Shown: one piece after another, positions 7,601-13,991 of the stretch
Layout of the letters: the number at the start of each line of letters is the position of its first letter
Position numbering within the stretch: position 1 is the stretch's first letter
Notes under the pieces: model-generated
The model's input: the letters and a program-made list of their open reading frames with translations, nothing else
What the model was told of the DNA's origin: nothing
Databases searched by the model: none
Translations under genes and position numbers: made by a program
DNA from: Tannerella sp.
GTDB lineage: Bacteria > Bacteroidota > Bacteroidia > Bacteroidales > Tannerellaceae
Assembly: GCA_031271245.1 (NCBI GenBank)
Contig: JAISWC010000021.1
Coordinates: forward strand, 1-13,991
Length of the DNA: 13,991 nt
Direction of reading: 5' to 3'

Positions 7601-8212
7601 GGCGGTCTCGACCACGTCATCGCCTCCGGCAAGAACGTCAACATCCTGGTGCTCGACACCGAAGTCTATTCCAACACCGGCGGTCAGTCGTCCAAGGCCA
7701 CGCCCGTGGGCGCCATCGCCAAGTTTGCCGCTTCCGGCAAGCGCGTGCGCAAGAAAGACCTCGGCCTGATGGCAACGACCTACGGCTACGTTTATGTCGC
7801 CCAGATAGCCATGGGCGCCGACCAGGGACAGACGCTCAAGGCCATCCGCGAAGCCGAAGCCTACGAAGGCCCGTCGCTGATCATTGCTTACGCGCCGTGT
7901 ATCAACCACGGTCTGCGCAAAGGCATGGGCAAGAGTCAGCAGGAAGAGGCCGATGCTGTCAAATGCGGCTACTGGCACCTGTGGCGCTATAACCCGACGC
8001 TGGAAACCGAAGGCAAAAACCCCTTCACGCTCGACAGCAGGGAACCGGACTGGACCCGTTTCCAGGACTTCCTTCAAGGCGAAGTGCGTTTCTCGTCCGT
8101 GGCCAAGCAGTACCCGGCTGAAGCCGCCGACCTGTTCCGCGCCGCCGAAGATAATGCCAAATGGCGCTACAACAACTACAAACGCCTGGCTGCGCAGGAA
8201 TGGATCAGGTAA
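4673..8212 (+). CDS. nifJ: Pyruvate:ferredoxin (flavodoxin) oxidoreductase, single-chain
   Basis: This enzyme oxidatively decarboxylates pyruvate with coenzyme A to acetyl-CoA and CO2, passing electrons to ferredoxin or flavodoxin in the cytoplasm. It is the main pyruvate-consuming step in anaerobes. The 1179 residues match the usual fused single-chain length. The pyruvate-binding N-terminus has YPITPSS at 30-36. The ferredoxin-like domain has two 4Fe-4S motifs, C690/C693/C696/C700 and C745/C748/C751/C755. The proximal cluster ligands are C815, C818, C843 and C1076. The thiamine diphosphate motif is GDGASYDIGYGG from 967 and NTGGQSSKATP from 1001. All expected ligands are present. The start at 4673 gives the conserved MTKQKKFLTCDGNQAAAHI beginning, preceded by the purine-rich AGAGAAG. 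Its codons are strongly biased: from about residue 120 to the end no TTA, CTA or TCA codon occurs, consistent with high expression. No TAnnTTTG promoter is visible between the upstream ATPase and this gene. A strong terminator follows. Confidence 0.97.
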   Translation: MTKQKKFLTCDGNQAAAHISYMFSEVAAIYPITPSSTMAEYVDEWAAAGRKNIFGETVLVQEMQSEAGAAGAVHGSLQAGALTTTYTASQGLLLMIPNMYKIAGELLPCVFHVSARAIASHALSIFGDHQDVMACRQTGFAMLAEGSVQEVMDLAAVAHLSTIKSRIPFVNFFDGFRTSHEVQKIEVLDDAQLAPLIDRKALAGFRARALNPEQPVARGMAENPDTFFQHREACNPYYDAVPAIVEEYMNELSAITGRRYGLFDYFGAEDADRVIVAMGTVTEAAREAIDYLTAKGEKVGLVAVHLYRPFSAKHFLAAVPATARRIAVLDRTKEPGANGEPLYLDVRDCFYGQPDAPLIVGGRYGLSSKDTTPAQVLAVFENLAMAAPKNRFTVGIVDDVTFTSLPQKEEIAMGGEGLYEAKFYGLGADGTVGANKNSIKIIGDNTDKYCQAYFSYDSKKSGGFTCSHLRFGDTPIRSTYLVNTPNFVACHVQAYLRMYDVTKGLRPNGTFLLNTLWEGDRLAQHLPNRVKRCFAQKNISVYYINATQIAQEIGLGNRTNTILQSAFFRITKVIPVDLAIEQMKKFIVKSYGNKGEDVGNTNYAAVDRGGEYRQLTVDPAWATLPDDPAAENSDPAFINGVVRPINAQDGDLLPVSAFALSQDGTWVQGTARYEKRGVAPFVPAWNKDTCIQCNQCAYVCPHASIRPFVLDAEEKAGAAFDTLEMKAPAALKGMSFRVQVDVLDCLGCGNCADICPGFKGAKALEMRPLESQLAEADHWNYCVEHVKTKQQLLDIKLNVKNSQFATPLFEFSGACSGCGETPYVKLLTQLFGDRQMISNATGCSSIYSGSIPSTPYTTNEKGQGPAWANSLFEDFCEFGLGMELANEQMRERIVRLMREAIAVGAPKDLFEEWITNRHDAEKTKELAARIAPMLHEYTAANPGCDIGRQLAELSRYLIRRSQWIIGGDGASYDIGYGGLDHVIASGKNVNILVLDTEVYSNTGGQSSKATPVGAIAKFAASGKRVRKKDLGLMATTYGYVYVAQIAMGADQGQTLKAIREAEAYEGPSLIIAYAPCINHGLRKGMGKSQQEEADAVKCGYWHLWRYNPTLETEGKNPFTLDSREPDWTRFQDFLQGEVRFSSVAKQYPAEAADLFRAAEDNAKWRYNNYKRLAAQEWIR

Positions 8213-8240
8213 GTCGTTTGAGAGCATAAAGCGTATGAAT

Positions 8241-8274
8241 AAAAGGGGTTGCCTTTTCCGGCAGCCCCTTTTTT
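8241..8274. terminator. Strong bidirectional intrinsic terminator between PFOR and the lipoprotein gene
   Basis: The left arm AAAAGGGGTTGCC (8241-8253) and right arm GGCAGCCCCTTTT (8260-8272) form a 13-bp stem with one G·U pair around a six-base TTTTCC loop. A T-run spans 8269-8274. It lies 29 bases past the PFOR stop. The A-tract on its left gives a T-tract on the minus strand, so it can also end the convergent lipoprotein transcript, whose stop is at 8314. Confidence 0.9.
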
Positions 8275-8313
8275 AACCTGTATGGCCGTTTTACCCTCGA
8301 AAACGTCTCCTTT

Positions 8314-9552
8314 TCAGTCGTTCTTTTGCAATAACCCGTCAATGATCCGGTTAAATTCACTTTTAAATTCCTCATAAAACACACCTGTGGCAGGACCGCT
8401 GAAACCCGTATGGATTTTGACCACGTTGCCGTCCCTGTCTGTAAAAAACAGCGTGGGATAACTTGAAAAGTTTTCCACTTCGGGCAATACGGTTTTTACC
8501 GATTTTCCCGCCTGCCCGGCAAACAGTATTTCGTAGTCTATGTCATATCGCCGTTTCAGCCGCTCGATGGCTGCCTTGCCATACGCAAAGTCGTCTTTGC
8601 GCTCAAATGCCAGACCTACGATTTCTACTCCGCGTTCCCGGTTTTCGCGATACCAGGGTGCTAAATATTGAATCTCGTCCAGACAGTTCGGACACCAGCT
8701 GCCAAGCACCGATACGATGACCGCTTTTCCCCTGTAACGCGCGTCGGCTAACGATACAGTGTCGTTGTCCGTATTGGGCAGGCGGAAACCCAGACGCGTA
8801 TATCCGCTTTTAAGATGCGTGAGATCGTAAAGGTCGGGCAGGCCGGCATGAGGATTGCGCCTGCCCGCCAGCAGCGTTTTTCCCCGCGCCGTGTAAAACA
8901 CGCCGCGAAACGTATGGCTGTCTGCAAATTCCAGTTCGAATAAATACGGGCTAAGTCCGCCGAATGCAGAGAGCACAATGCCGCTATCGGTTACTGCGCC
9001 TTCGAGATAACGGAAATCACCGGAGCTGGTAAGTATCGAACCTGTCACAATACCGTTGTTCGAGGAAAAAATACCTGCGTTGCGCGTGGTGTCTTCACCG
9101 TGAATAAACAACACATCCCATTTTCCATCGATGTCAATGGAAGCGCGTGTGGCGGAGGGGGCAAAACGGTTGCTGTCGCCGTAACGGGCCGTGAATACGG
9201 TACCCGTGTCGCCTGCGATGTAATTTTTCACCAGCCTTCCGCGCAGGGCATGGCGTCCGTCGGGCACGGCCTTGATGGCCGCGTCGTAAGCGTCAATGGG
9301 TACAATCAGCGTATCGCCGGCATAATACAGACCGGTAAGCGGTACACGTTCTTCACCGTTGATCAGCGTCAGCGTGGCCGAATCGGAACCGGCGCACTGT
9401 ATTTCGAACAGGAAGGGTGCCTTTTTCCCTTCGGCAACCGTCAGTTCGGCGCGCCATACGCCGTTGTGCATGCGCCGGCTGTCTTGCCGGCAACCCGCGC
9501 TCGTGGCCAGCGACAGCACAAGTATTAAAACAAAACTTCTTAACTTCGTCAT
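8314..9552 (-). CDS. Probable lipoprotein with C-terminal TlpA-like thioredoxin domain
   Basis: The 412-residue protein starts with a basic MTKLR, a hydrophobic stretch FVLILVLSLATSAG and then C21. This reads as a type II (lipoprotein) signal peptide, although the -3 residue is serine rather than the usual leucine. Residues about 30-240 form a region of alternating beta segments that I do not recognise beyond similarity to N-terminal domains of other Bacteroidales redoxin lipoproteins. From about 250 a TlpA/AhpC-type thioredoxin fold follows. Its active site is GSWCPNC (C287 and C290), a later SYPTLFF supplies the cis-proline P366, and FTDRDGNVV fits the following strand. Both cysteines and the proline are intact, so it probably acts as an envelope thiol:disulfide reductase. 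Its partner is unknown. It diverges from secA, has its own promoter, and ends at the shared terminator. The full frame and length look normal. Confidence 0.85.
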   Translation of the reverse strand: MTKLRSFVLILVLSLATSAGCRQDSRRMHNGVWRAELTVAEGKKAPFLFEIQCAGSDSATLTLINGEERVPLTGLYYAGDTLIVPIDAYDAAIKAVPDGRHALRGRLVKNYIAGDTGTVFTARYGDSNRFAPSATRASIDIDGKWDVLFIHGEDTTRNAGIFSSNNGIVTGSILTSSGDFRYLEGAVTDSGIVLSAFGGLSPYLFELEFADSHTFRGVFYTARGKTLLAGRRNPHAGLPDLYDLTHLKSGYTRLGFRLPNTDNDTVSLADARYRGKAVIVSVLGSWCPNCLDEIQYLAPWYRENRERGVEIVGLAFERKDDFAYGKAAIERLKRRYDIDYEILFAGQAGKSVKTVLPEVENFSSYPTLFFTDRDGNVVKIHTGFSGPATGVFYEEFKSEFNRIIDGLLQKND

Positions 9553-9584
9553 ACTTCAATAAGGTTATTAAATTCATTTTTCTG

Positions 9585-9616
9585 CAAAGATAGGAGTAAT
9601 CGGGCAATTGTTGCAA
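9585..9616 (-). promoter_or_regulatory. Promoter of the TlpA-like lipoprotein gene
   Basis: On the minus strand TATCTTTG at 9592-9585 matches TAnnTTTG, with a TTG at 9616-9614 as a -33 element 21 bases upstream. The -7 box ends 32 bases before the ATG at 9550-9552. The -33 element lies inside a TGCAAT-AGC-ATTGCA dyad at 9612-9626, so a protein bound there would cover it. Confidence 0.6.
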
Positions 9617-9646
9617 TAGCATTGCACGGTATATTTTGCATTGCCC
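9602..9646. promoter_or_regulatory. Nested ATTGC palindromes, possible operator
   Basis: A 45-base stretch holds an inner perfect dyad TGCAAT/ATTGCA (9612-9617 and 9621-9626, three-base spacer) inside outer arms GGGCAAT/ATTGCCC (9602-9608 and 9640-9646). Together these give two GCAAT and two ATTGC half-sites. The inner dyad overlaps the -33 region of the lipoprotein promoter. The whole lies upstream of the secA -7 box at 9686. The two dyad centres are about five bases apart, so a single symmetric site is not certain. Confidence 0.35.
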
Positions 9647-9685
9647 CCATTCCTGTTTTTGGAAGGGTTAAAAGAAAATTTTTCG

Positions 9686-9693
9686 TACCTTTG
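9686..9693 (+). promoter_or_regulatory. -7 element of the secA promoter
   Basis: TACCTTTG matches TAnnTTTG. A possible -33 TTTG lies at 9658-9661, at a spacing of 24 bases, which is slightly long. The -7 box lies 99 bases before the secA ATG, giving a leader of roughly 90 bases. I see no recognisable riboswitch or arrest peptide in the leader. Confidence 0.55.
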
Positions 9694-9792
9694 CGCAGTC
9701 AATCCGCTTCGCTTCCGTCTGAAAACATTTACCTCACACGAACTGTTGAAATGATGCGGCTTTTGGCGATAATACGGAAAGAAATTAGAGTT

Positions 9793-12700
9793 ATGGGATT
9801 TAGTGACATATTGACAAAACTGTTCGGTAACAAGTCCGAACGCGACTTGAAGGAAATTACGCCTTATGTAAAAAAGATTACGGACGTCTATCCGTCCGTT
9901 AAGGCGCTGTCGAACGATGAACTGCGTGCAATGTCGCAGGAAATCAGGAATCGGATACTGGACTACGTCAGCGCGGAAAAACAGCAAATCGCAGACCTGC
10001 GCAGGGATATCGACGAAAAGGAACTGGAAGAACGCGAAGCCATCTGGGCCGAAGTCGACGGGATTGAGAAAAAAATCACCGAAAAGTTTGAAGAGATTCT
10101 GGAAGAAGTCTTGCCGGAAGTTTTCGCCATCGTCAAGGACACCGCCCGGCGCTTTGCCGAAAACGAACAAATCGTCGTCACCGCCAGCGACTTTGACCGC
10201 AACCTGGCTGCCGGACACGACTTTGTGAAAATCGACGGAGAAAACGCCGTGTATTACAACCGCTGGGTAGCCGGCGGCACCGAAATCGTCTGGGACATGA
10301 TTCATTACGACGTGCAGCTGTTTGGCGGCGTCGTCCTGCACAGGGGTAAGATTGCCGAAATGGCCACCGGCGAAGGAAAAACGCTGGTCGCCACGCTGCC
10401 CGTGTTCCTGAACGCGCTGACCGGCAACGGCGTGCACGTCGTCACGGTCAACGACTACCTCTCCAAGCGCGACTCCGAGTGGATGGGGCCGCTCTACATG
10501 TTTCACGGCCTGTCGGTCGACTGTATCGACAAGCACCAGCCCAATTCCGACGAACGCCGCAAAGCCTATAACGCCGACATCACCTTCGGTACGAACAACG
10601 AATTTGGCTTCGACTACCTGCGCGACAACATGGCCGTCAGCCCGAACGACCTCGTGCAGCGCAAGCACAACTACGCCATTGTCGACGAGGTCGACTCCGT
10701 ACTGATCGACGACGCCCGCACGCCGCTGATTATCTCCGGGCCGATCGCCAAGGGCGAAGAACAGCTGTTCGACCAGTTCCGTTCCAACGTGGAAACCGTC
10801 TATAGCGCGCAAAAAAACCTGTGCACCAGATTGCTGACGGAAGCCAAAAACAAAATGTCGAGCAGCGAGAGTCGCGTTTACGAAGAAGGCGCCATCCTGC
10901 TCTACCGCTCGTTCAAGGGATTGCCCCGCAACAAAGCGCTGATCAAGTTTCTCAGCGAACAGGGTACCAAAGCCAGCATGTTGAAAACGGAAGAATTTTA
11001 CATGCAGGACAACATGCGGAAAATGCCCCTGCTCGTCAACGACCTGAGCGATAAGAACGAGGAAGAAAACAAAAAAATCCGCAAGGAGAACGAGAAGATA
11101 CTTTCCGACAACCTCCGGCGCCGGGAAGCCGGCGAAAAGGAACTGCCCACCATGGAAGAAAAGCGCTACGGCTCCACTGCTCTCTATTTCGTCATCGACG
11201 AAAAAAACAACAGCATTGAACTGACCGAACGCGGGCTGGACCTGCTGACCGGCAAGTCGGACGACCCAAACTTCTTCGTTCTTCCCGACATTGCCTCCGA
11301 GCTGTCCCAGATAGACCTGACGGGCGATACGGAAGTCGAACGGCAGGCAAAAAAGGACGAACTCCTGACCAACTACTCCATCAAAAGCGAACGGGTACAC
11401 ACCATCAACCAGTTGCTGAAGGCGTACACGCTGTTTGAGCGCGACGACGAATACGTAGTCATTGACGGACAGGTGAAAATCGTCGACGAACAGACCGGTC
11501 GCATCATGGAAGGCCGCCGCTACTCCGACGGCCTGCACCAGGCCATCGAAGCCAAGGAGCGCGTGAAAGTCGAGGCGGCCACCCAGACGTTTGCAAACAT
11601 CACGCTGCAAAACTATTTCCGCATGTACCACAAGCTGGCGGGCATGACCGGTACGGCCGAGACGGAAGCCGGCGAGTTCTGGAACATCTACAAGCTGGAC
11701 GTAGTCGTCATCCCGACCAACCGCCCGATTTCCCGTACCGACAAAAACGACCGCATCTACAAAACCAAGCGCGAGAAATACAACGCCGTCATCGAGGAAA
11801 TCTCCGCGCTGATTGCAGCCGGACGACCGGTGCTGGTCGGCACGACCTCCGTCGAAATCTCGGAACTGCTGAGCCGCATGTTAAACATGCGCCGGATTCC
11901 GCACAACGTCCTGAATGCCAAACTGCACCAGAAGGAAGCGGATATCGTGGCGCAGGCCGGACAGAAGGGAACAGTCACTATCGCCACCAACATGGCCGGC
12001 CGCGGTACCGACATCAAACTCTCGCCCGAAGTGCGGGCAGCCGGAGGACTGGCCATCATCGGTACGGAACGCCACGAAAGCCGCCGCGTCGACCGCCAGT
12101 TGCGCGGTCGCGCCGGACGTCAGGGCGACCCGGGTTCATCCGTCTTCTTCGTCTCGCTCGAAGACGACCTGATGCGCCTCTTCGCCACCGAACGGATCGC
12201 CGGACTGATGGACAGGCTCGGATTCAAGGAAGGCGAAGTGTTGGAGCACAACATGCTGAGCAAGTCCGTGGAACGCGCCCAGAAAAAGGTGGAGGAAAAC
12301 AATTTCGGCATCCGCAAGCGGCTGCTTGAATACGACGACGTGATGAACTCGCAACGGAACGTGGTGTACACGCGCCGCCGTCACGCCCTGATGGGCGAAC
12401 GCATCGGACTGGATGTGATGAACACCCTCTACGACACCACTACCACGCTGGTGGAACAGCACGCCGCCGGCAACTACGAGGAATTTAAACTCGAACTGTT
12501 CCGTTCGCTGGCGCTGGAATCGCCCTTTGAAGAAGAAGATTTCCGGGGAACCAAAGCGGACAGGCTGACCGAAGAACTGTTCGACGAAGTGCTGAAACAG
12601 TTCAAGCGCCGGATGGAACGGCTGTCGCAAATGGCCGACCCCGTCATTCGGCAGGTGTACGAAACCCAGGGAGGCCAGTACGAAAACATCCTGATTCCCA

Positions 12701-13239
12701 TTACGGACGGCAAACGGATGTACCACATTTCCTGCAACCTGAAAGAGGCCTACGAAACGCAGTCGAAAGTGGTAGTCAAGTCGTTCCAGAAAGTCATCAC
12801 GCTGCATACCATCGACGACGCATGGAAAGAACATCTGCGCGAGATGGACGAACTGCGCCATTCGGTGCAGAACGCCAGTTACGAAAACAAAGACCCGCTG
12901 CTTATCTATAAACTGGAGTCCTACAACCTGTTCAAGGAGATGGTGGAAAACATGAACCGGAAAACGGTTTCCATCCTGATGCGCGGACAGATTCCGGTAC
13001 GTGAAAACGTCCAGGTGCGTCAGGCCACGCCCGAAAGACGTCAGGACATGAGCCGTTACCGGACGGAAAAAAGCCAGTTGGGCGACGGCAGTAATCCGCT
13101 GCTGCCCAAACCGCCTGTCGGCCCGCAGCAACCGCAGCGGATGGAACCTGTACGTGTAGAAAAACGTGCCGGACGAAATGACCCCTGTCCCTGCGGAAGC
13201 GGTAAAAAATACAAAAACTGCCACGGAAAAGGACTGTAA
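9793..13239 (+). CDS. secA: Preprotein translocase motor subunit SecA
   Basis: SecA is the ATPase that drives unfolded preproteins through the SecYEG channel. From the ATG at 9793 the product is 1148 residues. The frame stays open upstream to 9622, but MGFSDILTKLFGNKSERDLKEI is how Bacteroidales SecA begins, and GAAATTAGAG precedes this ATG. Walker A is ATGEGKTLVA with K196 and T197. The DEVDSVLIDDARTPL segment starts at D298. A long charged insertion, roughly residues 340-560, splits the first nucleotide-binding domain as in relatives from this phylum. The second nucleotide-binding domain shows NMAGRGTDIKL and the RQLRGRAGRQGDPG arginine-finger region. The C-terminus RNDPCPCGSGKKYKNCHG supplies the zinc ligands C1132, C1134, C1143 and H1144, which usually bind SecB or ribosomes. 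All essential motifs are present. It is transcribed alone from a promoter divergent to the lipoprotein gene. No clear terminator follows. Confidence 0.97.
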   Translation: MGFSDILTKLFGNKSERDLKEITPYVKKITDVYPSVKALSNDELRAMSQEIRNRILDYVSAEKQQIADLRRDIDEKELEEREAIWAEVDGIEKKITEKFEEILEEVLPEVFAIVKDTARRFAENEQIVVTASDFDRNLAAGHDFVKIDGENAVYYNRWVAGGTEIVWDMIHYDVQLFGGVVLHRGKIAEMATGEGKTLVATLPVFLNALTGNGVHVVTVNDYLSKRDSEWMGPLYMFHGLSVDCIDKHQPNSDERRKAYNADITFGTNNEFGFDYLRDNMAVSPNDLVQRKHNYAIVDEVDSVLIDDARTPLIISGPIAKGEEQLFDQFRSNVETVYSAQKNLCTRLLTEAKNKMSSSESRVYEEGAILLYRSFKGLPRNKALIKFLSEQGTKASMLKTEEFYMQDNMRKMPLLVNDLSDKNEEENKKIRKENEKILSDNLRRREAGEKELPTMEEKRYGSTALYFVIDEKNNSIELTERGLDLLTGKSDDPNFFVLPDIASELSQIDLTGDTEVERQAKKDELLTNYSIKSERVHTINQLLKAYTLFERDDEYVVIDGQVKIVDEQTGRIMEGRRYSDGLHQAIEAKERVKVEAATQTFANITLQNYFRMYHKLAGMTGTAETEAGEFWNIYKLDVVVIPTNRPISRTDKNDRIYKTKREKYNAVIEEISALIAAGRPVLVGTTSVEISELLSRMLNMRRIPHNVLNAKLHQKEADIVAQAGQKGTVTIATNMAGRGTDIKLSPEVRAAGGLAIIGTERHESRRVDRQLRGRAGRQGDPGSSVFFVSLEDDLMRLFATERIAGLMDRLGFKEGEVLEHNMLSKSVERAQKKVEENNFGIRKRLLEYDDVMNSQRNVVYTRRRHALMGERIGLDVMNTLYDTTTTLVEQHAAGNYEEFKLELFRSLALESPFEEEDFRGTKADRLTEELFDEVLKQFKRRMERLSQMADPVIRQVYETQGGQYENILIPITDGKRMYHISCNLKEAYETQSKVVVKSFQKVITLHTIDDAWKEHLREMDELRHSVQNASYENKDPLLIYKLESYNLFKEMVENMNRKTVSILMRGQIPVRENVQVRQATPERRQDMSRYRTEKSQLGDGSNPLLPKPPVGPQQPQRMEPVRVEKRAGRNDPCPCGSGKKYKNCHGKGL

Positions 13240-13260
13240 CGGGCAGGATATCTTTAAAAT

Positions 13261-13284
13261 CGGATCGGATTCCGAACAGATCCG
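13261..13284 (+). other. Weak inverted repeat downstream of secA
   Basis: CGGATC at 13261-13266 and GATCCG at 13279-13284 can form a 6-bp stem with a 12-base loop, starting 21 bases after the secA stop. No T-run follows. It may be a processing or weak termination hairpin, but the evidence is thin. Confidence 0.25.
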
Positions 13285-13329
13285 TTGGAAATGAACAGAG
13301 AAAATTGAGTTATTAATCATGTTCCGCAG

Positions 13330-13358
13330 TTTGAATTGAGAGATTATACGTGCATTTG
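13330..13358 (+). promoter_or_regulatory. Weak promoter candidate for the ATPase remnant
   Basis: TTTG at 13330-13333 and TGCATTTG at 13351-13358 are separated by 17 bases. The second differs from TAnnTTTG at one fixed position. It ends 28 bases before the remnant's ATG at 13387. The position is right but the match is imperfect, as might be expected ahead of a dead gene. Confidence 0.3.
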
Positions 13359-13386
13359 CCGAACAATTATTGAAACTTTTTGGATT

Positions 13387-13747
13387 ATGAGATACTTTAA
13401 ATATAGCAGTACCTTGTAATAACACAGAACATTACATGATAGAAACTTCCACTCGCTTACATGGTGTGGAAGAGTTGATTGCCCAAAAGCAATATTTTGT
13501 GATTCATGCAGCGCGTCAGAGTGGCAAAACAACTTACTTGCAGGATTTGACCCAACGACTTAATGCCGAAGGGAAATATTACGCGCTGTACTGTTCGCTG
13601 GAAAGCGTTCAAAACATTGTTGAACCGGAGCAAGGCATACCGGCAATTATCAGTTGTATAAAAGGTAGACGGGAAAACAATTACGATAATAGGACGTTGA
13701 TATTACCGTCCGTCCTTCTTATTATGCCTTGTTTGAATGAAGAATAA
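13387..13747 (+). pseudogene. Truncated, frameshifted AAA-family ATPase remnant
   Basis: Translation from ATG 13387 gives MRYFKYSSTL and then stops (TAATAA). One frame over, the bases from about 13400 read NIAVPCNNTEHYMIETSTRL and continue into the open frame at 13436-13747. Removing one A from the AAA at 13399-13401 would restore a beginning of the form MRYFN-x-A-x-PCNNTEHY, which is how a multi-copy Bacteroidales ATPase family starts. The open frame then shows VEELIAQKQYFVIHAARQSGKTT, a P-loop-like motif (ARQSGKTT), and ALYCSLE. Similarity to the family appears to end near GIPAIISCIK, around 13665. The remaining 27 codons look unrelated, and a stop falls at 13745-13747. An intact relative would run several hundred residues, with Walker B and later domains that are absent here. 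The bases are more AT-rich than in secA. An internal start at 13436 could still make a 103-residue peptide, but function is unlikely. Confidence 0.75.
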
Positions 13748-13772
13748 CTTCGTTCCACAAAGGAATCTGAAT

Positions 13773-13797
13773 TGAAAATCGACGCAGTCAAATGCAC
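13773..13797. repeat. 25-bp dispersed repeat, copy B
   Basis: This copy matches 3354-3378 at 22 of 25 positions in the same orientation. It lies 25 bases after the end of the ATPase remnant's open frame and 94 bases before the ATG of the next gene. A short hairpin and T-run begin five bases further on. Confidence 0.6.
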
Positions 13798-13802
13798 TCC
13801 CG

Positions 13803-13823
13803 AATCAGCACTGATTTTTTTTT
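13803..13823 (+). terminator. Short hairpin followed by T9, terminator-like
   Basis: AATCAG (13803-13808) and CTGATT (13811-13816) are complementary around only two bases, so the real stem is probably 4-5 bp with a small loop. A run of nine Ts covers 13815-13823. It would end plus-strand transcripts coming through the ATPase remnant. The stem is weak, so the call depends mainly on the T-run and position. Confidence 0.4.
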
Positions 13824-13834
13824 GTGAAAAATAT

Positions 13835-13865
13835 TTTGATATAACCAATACTATATATATCTTTG
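13835..13865 (+). promoter_or_regulatory. Canonical Bacteroidales promoter of the SPFH-like gene
   Basis: TTTG at 13835-13838 and TATCTTTG at 13858-13865 are separated by 19 bases, an ideal fit to the TTTG-N19-TAnnTTTG pattern. The -7 box ends 25 bases before the ATG at 13891. This is the best promoter match in the window. Confidence 0.75.
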
Positions 13866-13890
13866 CCGCCGTAATTTTTCAAGGAAATAT

Positions 13891-13991
13891 ATGGCAATAA
13901 TTGATTTAGTTAGATGGTCACCGCAAGGAAACAGTACGATTTATGCGTATCGTTTTCCGGAAACAAATCTCAGCACATATACACAACTGAT
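13891..13991 (+). CDS. Probable SPFH-domain protein, N-terminal 33 residues only
   Basis: The ATG at 13891 follows AAGGAA, a fair ribosome binding site, and a strong promoter. The visible residues begin MAIIDLVRWSPQGN and end FPETNLSTYTQL at the window edge. This beginning resembles a group of bacterial SPFH-domain (virion core protein-like) proteins that start MAIIDLVKW and have a TQL segment leading into an IV-ESQEA strand. The distinguishing SPFH core lies outside the window, so the call rests on the first 33 residues. Function in this group is uncertain. Membrane-associated scaffolding is the general property of SPFH proteins. Confidence 0.6.
   Translation, partial: MAIIDLVRWSPQGNSTIYAYRFPETNLSTYTQL

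Noticed and set aside
5030..8227. A 1065-codon open frame on the minus strand
   Set aside because: It is the exact antisense of PFOR codons, open only because TTA, CTA and TCA are not used. The translation shows no recognisable motif.
9574..11631. A 685-codon open frame on the minus strand
   Set aside because: It is codon-aligned antisense to secA and runs into the divergent promoter region, with no protein family signature.
12136..13425. A 429-codon open frame on the minus strand
   Set aside because: It is codon-aligned antisense to the 3' part of secA and extends into non-coding sequence. It has no motif.

Overview
The window looks like chromosomal DNA from an anaerobic member of the Bacteroidales (phylum Bacteroidota). 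Four observations support this. Most intergenic regions carry a TAnnTTTG -7 element, the house promoter signature of this phylum. There is a single-chain pyruvate:ferredoxin oxidoreductase, typical of anaerobes. SecA starts, and carries a long mid-protein insertion, in the way Bacteroidales SecA does. Finally, several ATPases belong to families that are multi-copy in Bacteroidales genomes (this last point is recalled family knowledge, not something tested here). The genus cannot be decided from the sequence.

Layout, left to right. (1) Positions 1-1080, minus: the N-terminal 360 residues of Ffh, the SRP GTPase, running off the left edge. (2) 1081-1438: non-coding, with the ffh promoter. (3) 1439-3187, minus: a 582-residue ATPase with a C-terminal PD-(D/E)XK nuclease-like domain. 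(4) 3188-3457: a divergent intergenic region with two promoter-like elements, one copy of a 25-bp repeat, and a perfect 11-bp hairpin followed by six Ts. (5) 3458-4639, plus: an AAA_14/DUF4143-type ATPase whose Walker B glutamate position is glutamine. (6) 4673-8212, plus: pyruvate:ferredoxin (flavodoxin) oxidoreductase, closed by a strong terminator at 8241-8274. (7) 8314-9552, minus: a probable lipoprotein with a TlpA-like thioredoxin domain. (8) 9553-9792: a divergent promoter region with nested ATTGC palindromes. (9) 9793-13239, plus: SecA, with its start corrected to the conserved MGFSD start. (10) 13387-13747, plus: a broken N-terminal remnant of another ATPase. (11) 13748-13890: the second copy of the 25-bp repeat, a hairpin/T-run and a very good promoter. 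(12) 13891-13991, plus: the first 33 residues of a probable SPFH-domain protein.

The core genes share themes but do not form one operon: Ffh and SecA are the targeting GTPase and the motor of Sec-dependent export, the TlpA-like lipoprotein is an exported redox protein, and PFOR is central anaerobic carbon metabolism. Two intact ATPases and one dead ATPase of dispersed, poorly understood families sit between them. I see no CRISPR array, tRNA, rRNA, integrase or transposase. No complete novel multi-gene system is evident. The most unusual signals are the repeat-hairpin-promoter arrangement seen twice, the Walker B substitution, and the palindromes between the lipoprotein gene and secA.
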